Assembly: GCF_015709455.1 (NCBI RefSeq)
Contig: NZ_JADNQW010000005.1
Span: 2,472,501 to 2,536,500, forward strand
Direction of reading: 5' to 3'
Source of the DNA: Methylosinus sp. H3A
GTDB taxonomy: Bacteria; Pseudomonadota; Alphaproteobacteria; Rhizobiales; Beijerinckiaceae
DNA length: 64,000 bases
Of the stretch, positions 1 to 6,906 are shown one piece after another. Numbering within the stretch: position 1 is the stretch's first letter; each line of letters opens with the position of its first letter. The position numbers were made by a program, and so were the translations under genes. Below the pieces are notes generated by a model. That model saw only the letters and a list, made by a program, of their open reading frames with translations, was not told where the DNA came from and searched no databases.

Positions 1-416
1 GGCAGCATCGCGCGGAGGAGCCGATCGGCGTTTGGACCACGATCGAAGAAGACGCGCGTGGGTTGAAAGTGCGTGGACGGCTCGATCTCTCGGTCGTGCG
101 GGCGCGCGAGGCCCAGTCGCTGATCCACGCCGGAGCGCTCGACGGTTTGTCGATCGGCTTTCGCACGTTGCGCGCGGCGAGCGATCCCACGACTGGCGCG
201 CGGCGACTGCTCGCCGTCGATCTCGTCGAGATTTCGATCGTCACCTTTCCCGCGCTGACGCAAGCGCGTATCGACGCTGCGCCTGCCTTCGCCGCAGCGC
301 CGCGACTTGCCGCGGCGAACTTGGGCCAAAAGCTCGCGCGACTACGCATGCAGAGCGCCGCGCAGAGCTTCGAGACGAAGCTGCGGCGCGCATCGATTGC
401 TCTCGACTGGCGCTGA
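1..416 (+). CDS. HK97-type prohead protease, 5'-truncated (GTA g4-like)
   Basis: The reading frame is open from base 3 and lacks its start, so the gene begins left of the window. The visible 137 residues contain IGVWTTIEEDARGLKVRG, then a segment reading GALDGLSIGFRT and a segment LVEISIVTFPAL. These are typical of the catalytic core of HK97 prohead proteases (family S78), which trim scaffold regions from the major capsid protein during head maturation. It is followed by a capsid gene as in the Rhodobacter capsulatus GTA order g4-g5. The C-terminus is alanine/arginine-rich and probably the self-cleaved tail. The 261-base gap to the capsid gene has no gene that I can support. Confidence 0.85.
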   Translation, partial: QHRAEEPIGVWTTIEEDARGLKVRGRLDLSVVRAREAQSLIHAGALDGLSIGFRTLRAASDPTTGARRLLAVDLVEISIVTFPALTQARIDAAPAFAAAPRLAAANLGQKLARLRMQSAAQSFETKLRRASIALDWR

Positions 417-677
417 TCGCCGGACCGCTGCGGTCATTACGCGCATGTGAGGTCCGACGCCTCTCGGCATTCGACGTTTACTGACCGACCACGACGTCTC
501 CACGATGTGTCCGCGGCCATGAACCTCCGCATCTGAGCATTCGCTCGGTCGTCGCATAAATCGCCGCGCTCGGCGCAGCTCGCGAGACGTCTTCATTCCA
601 CCCGGCGCACGCTCGCCCGCGCATCCCGCGCGGCGCATCCGCGCGCCTTCACGTCAAAAAGAAAGAGGATCTTGCCA

Positions 678-1907
678 ATGTCGTCTCTCGAAACCAAGAC
701 GCTCTCCGGCGAGGAGGCGCTCGCCGATCTCCACCGCGCCTTTGCGGCCTTCAAGGACACGAATGACGAGCGGCTCGCGCAGATCGAGACGCGCATGGGC
801 GTCGATGCGCTCACCGAGGAGAAGCTGCAACGCATCGATCGCGCTGTCGACGAGACCAAGCGTCGCATCGATCGTGTCGCGCTCGATCTCTCGCGCCCGC
901 GCCTCTCCGGCGCGCCGAGCGAGGATTCGCCCGCGCGCGAGCACAAATCCGCTTTCGCGCTCTATATGCGCAGCGGCGAAGCGGTCGGATTGAAGGCGCT
1001 CGAATCGAAGGCGCTCTCGGCTGGGTCGGGCCCCGACGGCGGTTATCTCGTGCCGACGCCGGCGGAGCAGGAGATATTGCGTCGTCTCGCGCGTCTCTCG
1101 CCCGTTCGCGCCATAGCCAGCGTGCGCGAAATCTCCACTCATTCGCTGCGCAAGGCCTATTCGACGCAAGGTCCGGCGGCCGGCTGGGTGGCCGAGGCGG
1201 ATCCCCGCCCGCAGACGAGCAGCCAGCAGATCGTCGATCTGACCTTTCCGGCGATGGAGCTCTACGCCATGCCGGCGGCGACGCAGACTCTGCTCGATGA
1301 TTCCGCGATCGATGTGGAGCAATGGATCGCCGAGGAAGTGCAGACCGTCTTCGCCGAGCAGGAAGGCGCCGCTTTCGTGAATGGCAACGGCGCCGACAAG
1401 CCCAAGGGTATTCTCGCCTATGCGACAGTCGCAGACGCCAGTTGGAGCTGGGGCAATATCGGCTATGTGGCGACCGGCGTCTCTGGCGGGTTCGCCGCGA
1501 GCAATCCTTCCGACGCGCTCTTCAATCTCGTCTATGCGCTGCGCGCCGGCTATCGGCAGAATGGCAAATTCATTCTCAATCGCCAGACGCAATCGGCGAT
1601 CCGCAAATTCAAGACGACGACCGGAGAATATCTCTGGGCGCCGCCGACGAGCCTCGATCAACCCGCCTCGCTGCTCAATTTCCCCGTCGTGGAGGCGGAG
1701 GACATGCCGAACATGGGCACCGACAGCTTCTCGGTCGCCTTCGGTGATTTCGCGCGCGGCTATCTCGTCGTCGATCGCCTCGGCGTGCGGGTGCTGCGCG
1801 ATCCTTATTCCGCGAAGCCTTACGTCCTCTTCTACACGACGAAGCGTGTCGGCGGCGGCGTGCAGGACTTCGAGGCGATCAAGCTGCTGAAGTTCGGAAC
1901 GGCCTGA
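678..1907 (+). CDS. HK97-fold major capsid protein (GTA g5-like)
   Basis: This 409-residue protein has the layout of phage HK97 family capsid proteins. An N-terminal charged helical delta region (about residues 1-100) precedes the mature shell domain starting near KALSAGSGPDGGYLVPT. The shell domain includes AGWVAEADPRPQTSS, the VNGNGADKPKGIL segment and a C-terminal RVLRDPYSAKPYVLFYTTKRVGGG. The length and the NGNG-KPKGIL block match GTA g5. The start at 678 is preferred over TTG 672 because AGAGGA lies 9 bases upstream of this ATG. The protein builds the capsid shell and is a substrate of the upstream protease. Confidence 0.93.
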   Translation: MSSLETKTLSGEEALADLHRAFAAFKDTNDERLAQIETRMGVDALTEEKLQRIDRAVDETKRRIDRVALDLSRPRLSGAPSEDSPAREHKSAFALYMRSGEAVGLKALESKALSAGSGPDGGYLVPTPAEQEILRRLARLSPVRAIASVREISTHSLRKAYSTQGPAAGWVAEADPRPQTSSQQIVDLTFPAMELYAMPAATQTLLDDSAIDVEQWIAEEVQTVFAEQEGAAFVNGNGADKPKGILAYATVADASWSWGNIGYVATGVSGGFAASNPSDALFNLVYALRAGYRQNGKFILNRQTQSAIRKFKTTTGEYLWAPPTSLDQPASLLNFPVVEAEDMPNMGTDSFSVAFGDFARGYLVVDRLGVRVLRDPYSAKPYVLFYTTKRVGGGVQDFEAIKLLKFGTA

Positions 1908-1974
1908 ATGTGAGCCGCTAAATCGTAAGCGGCGAGCGCCGCGGCTCGCGGCGCTCGCATTCACCAATCACGCA

Positions 1975-2568
1975 ATGGACGAATTTATGGTTCCAGAACT
2001 CCTCTTCGGGCCGGCCCTCGAGCCCGTGTCGCTCGACGACGCAAAGGCCTGGCTGCGACTCGATTCGAGCGACGAGGATCAGTTGCTGTCGGCGCTGATC
2101 GTCTCGGCGCGCATGACGGTCGAAGCCTATGCGCGGCGCTTCTTCGTGACGCAGAGTTGGCGAATGAGACTCGACGCCTGGCCCCCGCACACGTTGCGGC
2201 GCCGAACTCTCGCCATTCCATTCGCTCCGTTTCGGAGTGTGTCGGCGATACGCGTGTTCGATTCTTCGGACGTCTCACAGACGTTGCCGGGCGCCTCCTA
2301 TCGCGCGCCGGCGACGCGCGACTCGGGGCGCGTAGTCTTTGCCGATGCGCCTGCGCAACCCGGACGCGCCCGGGACGGAATAGAGATCGACGTCGTCGCC
2401 GGATATGGCGACGCCGCCACGGACACGCCCGAGCCGCTGCGTCGGGCCATTCTCGCGCTCGTCGCGCATTGGCACGAAAATCGAGGTGACGCGGGCGATG
2501 TCGGCGCGCCTCTGCCGACGCTCGTTGTCGCGCTGGCCAAGCCGTTTCGACGCGAGCGCCTGACATGA
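1975..2568 (+). CDS. Head-tail connector, phiE125 gp8 / GTA g6-like
   Basis: A 197-residue protein with the N-terminal motif of the phage gp6/gp8 connector family: EPVSLDDAKAWLRLDSSDEDQLLSALI, then a helical stretch VEAYARRFFVTQSW. It forms the adaptor ring below the portal. The C-terminal helix LRRAILALVAHWHENRGD is also typical of the family. ATG 1975 and ATG 1987 are both possible; neither has a strong ribosome binding site. The 3' end overlaps the next gene by four bases (ATGA), consistent with translational coupling inside the head-tail block. Confidence 0.82.
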   Translation: MDEFMVPELLFGPALEPVSLDDAKAWLRLDSSDEDQLLSALIVSARMTVEAYARRFFVTQSWRMRLDAWPPHTLRRRTLAIPFAPFRSVSAIRVFDSSDVSQTLPGASYRAPATRDSGRVVFADAPAQPGRARDGIEIDVVAGYGDAATDTPEPLRRAILALVAHWHENRGDAGDVGAPLPTLVVALAKPFRRERLT

Positions 2569-2891
2569 GCGCGCCAAGCATCGGCGAGATGCGGTTGCGC
2601 ATGTCGCTCGAGGCCGCTGTCGACACGCCGGATGACAGTGGCGCGATGACGCGCAGCTATGTGCCCGTCGGCGACCTATGGGTGATGCTGTCGCCGCTCT
2701 CCGCCGATGCGCAATTCGTCGCCGAGCGGCAGGAGCAGGCAGTCGAATGGATCGCGCATATTCGATGGCGGTCGGATGTGACGAACGAAATGCGGCTCGT
2801 CGCCGGCGCCCGCAGGCTGCGCGTCAAATCCGTCCATGATCCGGATGGTCGACGCCGCTTCTTGCTCTGTCGTTGCGAGGACATCGAATGA
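2565..2891 (+). CDS. Head-closure (stopper) protein, GTA g7-like
   Basis: A 108-residue protein of the phage head-closure family (SPP1 gp16-like). It has GEMRLRMSLEA at the start, a central VGDLWVMLSPLSADAQFVAERQEQAVEWIAHIRWR and a C-terminal RRLRVKSVHDPDGRRRFLLCRCEDIE. The pattern of a beta barrel interrupted by a W-x-x-x-x-P loop is typical. The gene overlaps the previous one by ATGA. By position and family it seals the capsid exit below the adaptor ring. Confidence 0.8.
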   Translation: MSAPSIGEMRLRMSLEAAVDTPDDSGAMTRSYVPVGDLWVMLSPLSADAQFVAERQEQAVEWIAHIRWRSDVTNEMRLVAGARRLRVKSVHDPDGRRRFLLCRCEDIE

Positions 2892-2901
2892 GGAGACGCA
2901 A

Positions 2902-3312
2902 ATGAGTCTTTCGGCGATCCTCGCGCTACGCAAGGCGATGCGCGCGCGCCTCGCGGCGAATGGTGATCTCCTCGCCGCGCTCGGGGGCGCGAAAATCTAT
3001 GACGAGGCGCCGCGCGGCGCCGAAGCTCCCTACCTGCTGTTCACGGACACGAGATTGCGCGACTGGTCGACTGCGGAGGCCCGTGGCGCCGAGCAATTCG
3101 TGACGCTCTCGATCGTCTCGAATCAGCGGGGCGCGGCGGAAGGGCTCGCCATAGGCGAGAAAATCGTCGCTCTGCTCGATGAGGCGCCGCTGACGCTCGA
3201 TGGCCATCATCTCGTCGATCTGCGGCATCAGGGAAGCGAGACGCGGCGCGAGCACAACGGCCGCTTTGCCCGCGTCGATCTACGCTTTCGCGCGACCACG
3301 GAAGTCCTTTGA
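2902..3312 (+). CDS. Tail terminator, DUF3168 / GTA g8-like
   Basis: A 136-residue protein of the DUF3168 tail-completion family. Visible signatures are LAALGGAKIYDEAPRGAEAPYLLFTD near residue 30, TLSIVSNQRGAAEGLAIGEKIVALLDEA in the middle, and a C-terminal strand series RHNGRFARVDLRFRA-like. ATG 2902 is chosen because it is preceded by GAGGAG, although the frame stays open further upstream. The family caps the tail tube at the head-proximal end. Confidence 0.82.
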   Translation: MSLSAILALRKAMRARLAANGDLLAALGGAKIYDEAPRGAEAPYLLFTDTRLRDWSTAEARGAEQFVTLSIVSNQRGAAEGLAIGEKIVALLDEAPLTLDGHHLVDLRHQGSETRREHNGRFARVDLRFRATTEVL

Positions 3313-3342
3313 CGTCGCCATTTCGAAATTTGGAGCCCTCGC

Positions 3343-3753
3343 ATGTCCGCACAAAAGGGAAAAGATCTGCTGTTGAAGCTCGACGATGGAAGCGGGACTT
3401 TCATCTCGGTCGCCGGCCTGCGCACGAGGCGTCTCTCATTCAACGCCGAAACCGTGGATGTCACAGATGCGGAATCCGCGGGGCGTTGGCGGGAGTTGCT
3501 CGATGGCGCTGGCGTGAAGCGTGCGAGCCTCGCGGGAACCGGCATTTTCAAGGATCAGGCGTCGGATGCGCTCATTCGCCAGCTTTTCTTCGATGGGCTG
3601 CTGCGCGATTGGCGAATTGTCGTTCCGGACTTCGGCGTCATGGCCGGCGCGTTCCAGATCACGAGCCTCGATTATCGCGGCGAGCACAACGCCGAGATGA
3701 CATTCGACATAGCGCTCGAATCGGCGAGCGCGATCTCCTTCACGCCGGCTTGA
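3343..3753 (+). CDS. Major tail tube protein, TP901-1 type / GTA g9-like
   Basis: A 136-residue protein of the TP901-1 major tail protein family. It opens with GKDLLLKLDDGSGTFISVAGLRTR, contains the conserved NAETVDVTDAESAGRWRELLDG segment, and ends in MTFDIALESASAISFTPA. This is the repeating subunit of the tail tube. It is encoded between the tail terminator and the g10-like genes, the standard GTA order. Confidence 0.9.
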   Translation: MSAQKGKDLLLKLDDGSGTFISVAGLRTRRLSFNAETVDVTDAESAGRWRELLDGAGVKRASLAGTGIFKDQASDALIRQLFFDGLLRDWRIVVPDFGVMAGAFQITSLDYRGEHNAEMTFDIALESASAISFTPA

Positions 3754-3762
3754 GGCCTCGTC

Positions 3763-4113
3763 ATGGTCAATCGGAAACGCGGAGACGTCGAGGCGGCGCT
3801 CGATGGCAAAGTCTATCGCCTCTGTCTCACGCTCGGCGCGCTCGCCGAGCTCGAGAGCGGACTCGGCGCGAGCGATCTCGTCGCGCTCGCCGAACGCTTC
3901 GAAGGGCGGCGGCTCGGGGCGCGCGATCTCATTCGCATCATCGGTTGTGGATTGCGCGGCGGCGGGCATGAGGTGAGCGACGACGACGTCGCGCGCATGA
4001 CGGTCGCGGGCGGGCTCGGCGACTATGTGCGAATTGCGGCCGCGCTCCTCGCGGCGACCTTCGGAGAAAGCGAAATCGCAAACCCTACGGCGCCGCGGGA
4101 TGCGAGCGGCTGA
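3763..4113 (+). CDS. GTA g10 family tail protein
   Basis: A 116-residue protein matching the gene transfer agent g10 family. Signatures are the N-terminal NRKRGDVEAALDGKVYRLCLTLGALAELE and the helical GGGHEVSDDDVARMTVAGGLGDYVRIAAALLAATFGE. In tailed phages, proteins at this position are tail assembly chaperones, and the next gene is the second member of the pair. ATG 3763 is nine bases after the tail tube stop. Its TGA is overlapped by the probable CTG start of the next gene. Confidence 0.8.
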   Translation: MVNRKRGDVEAALDGKVYRLCLTLGALAELESGLGASDLVALAERFEGRRLGARDLIRIIGCGLRGGGHEVSDDDVARMTVAGGLGDYVRIAAALLAATFGESEIANPTAPRDASG

Positions 4114-4313
4114 CGCCGCCGGCCTTCCCCTGGGCGCGGGCGATGGCTTTCGGACTCGGCGTTCTGCGCCTGTCGCCTCGCGATTTCTGGGCGATGACGC
4201 CGCGTGAGTTGGCGTGCGCCGCGGAGGGCGTTTATGGGCGCGCGGCGGGCGCGCCTTCGCGAGACACGCTCGCCGCCTTGATGCGAGCGTTTCCAGACGG
4301 AGATGCAAAGTGA
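4110..4313 (+). CDS. Short tail assembly chaperone, GTA g10.1-like, non-ATG start
   Basis: This frame encodes LTPPAFPWARAMAFGLGVL, then RLSPRDFWAMTPRELACAAEG, and ends in TLAALMRAFPDGDAK. That is the diagnostic sequence of the small GTA/phage tail chaperone (g10.1, DUF2376-like). No ATG, GTG or TTG precedes the conserved FPW; the only near-cognate start is CTG 4110, which overlaps the g10 stop as CTGA. ATG 4143 would remove the conserved FPW segment. The stop TGA overlaps the GTG start of the tape measure gene. The product is about 67 residues, or 56 if ATG 4143 is used. Family call is firm; the start is inferred. Confidence 0.75.
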   Translation: MTPPAFPWARAMAFGLGVLRLSPRDFWAMTPRELACAAEGVYGRAAGAPSRDTLAALMRAFPDGDAK

Positions 4314-4900
4314 CAGATTCGACGAGCAGTGACAGCGTAGCGCAATCGTCTCTCGATCTTCCGTTTCAGGCGCTCGATCTGAAGACGACGAAGTCGCTGC
4401 TGCAGGATATCAATGTCGTCGCCGCTTCGGCGACAAAATCTTTGTCCAGCGGACTCGCCGGAGCGGCCGTGAGCGGAAAGAGCTTCGACACGACTCTCGC
4501 CTCCATAGCGCGTTCGCTCGCCAAGCTCGGTGTGAGCGCAGGCGCGCAGGTATTGGCGCAAGGCGTGTCGAGCGGATTGAGCGCGCTGATCTCCGGCGCC
4601 TTTGGAGCGGGAGGCGGCGCTTCCGTGGCGCCTTTCGCAGAAGGCGGGGTCGTTGCGAGCCCGACCTTCTTCGGCGCGAATGGCGCGATCGGGCTGATGG
4701 GCGAGCGCGGCGCCGAGGCGATCATGCCGCTCGCGCGCGGGCCGGACGGGCGCCTCGGCGTCGCGATGCAGGGCGCGCGCGACGCCGTGGCCGTCACCGT
4801 CAACATAGCGGCGCATGACGTCGAGAGCTTTCGGCGCTCGGAGGGCCAGATCTCGGCGGCGCTCGCGCGGGCAGTGGCGCGCGGTCGGCGCAATCTGTGA
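4310..4900 (+). CDS. Short tail tape-measure protein, GTA g11-like
   Basis: This 196-residue protein has an N-terminal polar part, a central helical stretch LASIARSLAKLGVSAGAQVLAQGVSSGLSALI and the hallmark tape-measure C-terminus FAEGGVVASPTFFGANGAIGLMGERGAEAIMPLARGPDGRLGV. It sets tail length and is unusually short compared with phage tape measures, as in GTAs with short tails. GTG 4310 overlaps the preceding stop (GTGA). The frame is open upstream, but that part lies over g10.1 and is rejected. Confidence 0.85.
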   Translation: MTDSTSSDSVAQSSLDLPFQALDLKTTKSLLQDINVVAASATKSLSSGLAGAAVSGKSFDTTLASIARSLAKLGVSAGAQVLAQGVSSGLSALISGAFGAGGGASVAPFAEGGVVASPTFFGANGAIGLMGERGAEAIMPLARGPDGRLGVAMQGARDAVAVTVNIAAHDVESFRRSEGQISAALARAVARGRRNL

Positions 4901-4912
4901 GGAGCCTTCGGC

Positions 4913-5554
4913 ATGCTGGAGTTTCACGAGACGCGCTTTCCGCTCGATGTGTCGTTGAACGGACGCGGTGGGCCGGAGCGACGCACGGATGTCGTCACGC
5001 TCGGCTCGAATCGCGAGGCGCGTAATGCGCGATGGGCGCATTCGCGCCGGCGCTATGAAGCGGGCTATGGCGTCAAATCGCTCGCGCAGCTCGCTGTCGT
5101 AATCGATTTCTTCGAAGAGCGGCGTGGTCGCCTTATCGGCTTTCGCTGGCGTGATCGCGCTGATTGTTCTTCTGCGCGGCTCGGTGGAGCGCATTCGCCG
5201 GTCGATCAGACGCTCGGCGTCGGCGATGGCGTGAGCACGCAATTTCAGCTGGTCAAAATCTATGGCGCGAGCTTCGCGCCTTATGCGCGCGCAATCGCCA
5301 AGCCTGTGGAGGAGAGCGTCCGCGTCGCCGTCGCCGGAATCGAGAAGACGCGGGGCGCGGATTTCGATGTGGATGCGACGAATGGCCTCGTGTCCTTCGC
5401 GCCGTCGGCGATTCCTTCGAGCGGGGCAGCGGTGACGGCAGGCTTTCTCTTCGATGTGCCCGCCCGCTTCGATACGGATTATCTCGAGATCGACGTCTCG
5501 GCCTTCGAGGCCGGCGCGATTCCGAAAATTCCGATCGTCGAAATTATTCCGTGA
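4913..5554 (+). CDS. Distal tail protein, DUF2460 / GTA g12-like
   Basis: A 213-residue DUF2460 (TIGR02217) protein. Conserved features include FHETRFPLDVSLNGRGGPERRTDVVTLGSNREARNARW, then the FFEERRGRLIGFRWRDRADC segment, and a C-terminal FDTDYLEIDVSAFEAGAIPKIPIVEI. In GTAs this forms the distal tail ring that links the tube to the hub. The conserved FRWRD motif is intact. GAGGAG lies a few bases before ATG 4913. Confidence 0.9.
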   Translation: MLEFHETRFPLDVSLNGRGGPERRTDVVTLGSNREARNARWAHSRRRYEAGYGVKSLAQLAVVIDFFEERRGRLIGFRWRDRADCSSARLGGAHSPVDQTLGVGDGVSTQFQLVKIYGASFAPYARAIAKPVEESVRVAVAGIEKTRGADFDVDATNGLVSFAPSAIPSSGAAVTAGFLFDVPARFDTDYLEIDVSAFEAGAIPKIPIVEIIP

Positions 5555-5566
5555 AGGAGAAATCCG

Positions 5567-6457
5567 ATGCGTTCTGTTTCGTCGACGATGCGGGAGCGTC
5601 TCGACGCTCGCGCTTCGAGCTTCTGCAATTGCTGGCGCCTCGCGCGCAAGGATGGGACGCTCCAAGGATTTACCGATCATGATCGCGATCTTGTGTTCGC
5701 AGGCGTGACTTATCGGGCGGCCTCGGGGCTGACGGCCACTCAGATCGAGGCGAATGTCGGCCTCGCGGTCGGTAGCGGCGAGATCGTCGGAGCGCTGCAG
5801 TCGGAGGGTCTCGAGGAGCGGGATCTCGCCAATGGGCTCTATGATGGGGCGGGTGTGGAGATATGGCTGGTCGACTGGTCCGACGTCGATAATCGTCTGC
5901 TCGTCGACGCGATGACGATCGGCGAAGTGGCGCGCAGCGAGTTCGCTTTTCGGGCGGAGCTGCGCTCGCTCGCCCATCTATTCGACGAGACGCGCGGTGA
6001 CAGCTTTCAACGCGGCTGTTCCGCCGATCTCGGCGATGCGTGTTGCAAGGTGGATGTCGGCGCCTCGGCGTTTCGTACCACCGGCGCCGTGCTGGGCGCG
6101 GCGCGGGGTGCGATCGTCGCAACTCTCGCCGGGGCGTTCGACGATGAATTTTTCACAGGCGGTTCGCTGACGTTTACGAGCGGCGACAATGCCGGCGCGC
6201 GCGTCGCGATCAAGTCACATCGACGGTCGGGTGAAAATGTGAGCCTGGCGCCATGGTCGCAGCTCGCGGGCGAAATCGCGTCCGGAGACACCTTCGCTCT
6301 TGTCGCAGGATGCGACAAGAGCGCTGCGACCTGCGAAAGCAAATTTTCGAACATCGTCAATTTTCGCGGCTTTCCACATATGCCGGGCAATGATGTCGTG
6401 ATGTCCTATCCGAGTTCGCTCGCGCCGACGATGGATGGTGGGAGCTTTTTTCGGTGA
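5567..6457 (+). CDS. Baseplate hub protein, DUF2163 / GTA g13-like, with four-cysteine cluster
   Basis: A 296-residue DUF2163 protein of the GTA hub. The N-terminal part has FCNCWRLARKDGTLQGFTDHDR and LQSEGLEERDLANGLYDGAGVEIWLVDW. The C-terminal part has FQRGCSADLGDACCKV and later AGCDKSAATCESKF, ending in NFRGFPHMPGNDVVMSYP. The spaced cysteines match the ones reported to bind an iron-sulphur cluster in the R. capsulatus GTA hub; that function is carried over by family, not shown here. The gene overlaps the next by GTGA. Confidence 0.9.
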   Translation: MRSVSSTMRERLDARASSFCNCWRLARKDGTLQGFTDHDRDLVFAGVTYRAASGLTATQIEANVGLAVGSGEIVGALQSEGLEERDLANGLYDGAGVEIWLVDWSDVDNRLLVDAMTIGEVARSEFAFRAELRSLAHLFDETRGDSFQRGCSADLGDACCKVDVGASAFRTTGAVLGAARGAIVATLAGAFDDEFFTGGSLTFTSGDNAGARVAIKSHRRSGENVSLAPWSQLAGEIASGDTFALVAGCDKSAATCESKFSNIVNFRGFPHMPGNDVVMSYPSSLAPTMDGGSFFR

Positions 6458-6891
6458 GCGGGCTCGCGCGCGCGGCGATCGTCGCAGAGGCTCGGCGTTG
6501 GATCGGGACGCCCTATCGGCATCAGGCTTCGCTCATTCATGTCGGCTGCGATTGCCTTGGTCTCGTGCGCGGCGTGTGGCGCGGGCTCGTCGGGCCGGAG
6601 CCGGAGGAGACGCCGCCCTATTCGCCGGATTGGGCGGAGGCGGAAGGCGAAGAAACATTGTCGCTCGCCGCGCATCGGCATTTTACGAGTGTCGAGGCAG
6701 GATCGTTTCGAGCGGGCGATGTGCTGCTGTTCCGCTTCCGGGATTTCGCGCGGGCGAAACATCTCGGCATTGCGACCAGCGCCACTCACATGGTCCACGC
6801 GCATGGCGGCGCGTGCGTCGCGGAGGCGCCCATCGGACTTTGGCGAAAAAGGATGGTCGACGCTTTCGTCTTTCCCGGCGTCATGGACTGA
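6454..6891 (+). CDS. NlpC/P60 tail peptidase, GTA g14-like
   Basis: A 145-residue NlpC/P60-family hydrolase. The catalytic cysteine lies in VGCDCLGLVRGVWRGLVG (near residue 31), and the active-site histidine in KHLGIATSATHMVHA. In GTAs this enzyme sits at the tail tip and is proposed to cut peptidoglycan during DNA delivery. GTG 6454 overlaps the hub gene stop. Its position before the megatron gene is invariant in GTA clusters. Confidence 0.9.
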   Translation: MSGLARAAIVAEARRWIGTPYRHQASLIHVGCDCLGLVRGVWRGLVGPEPEETPPYSPDWAEAEGEETLSLAAHRHFTSVEAGSFRAGDVLLFRFRDFARAKHLGIATSATHMVHAHGGACVAEAPIGLWRKRMVDAFVFPGVMD

Positions 6892-6906
6892 CTCTTCGAG
6901 GACCAT

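Noticed and set aside
4232..5977. A 581-codon minus-strand frame across the GTA tail genes
   Set aside because: It crosses several recognisable plus-strand genes and their junctions and has shadow-type composition.
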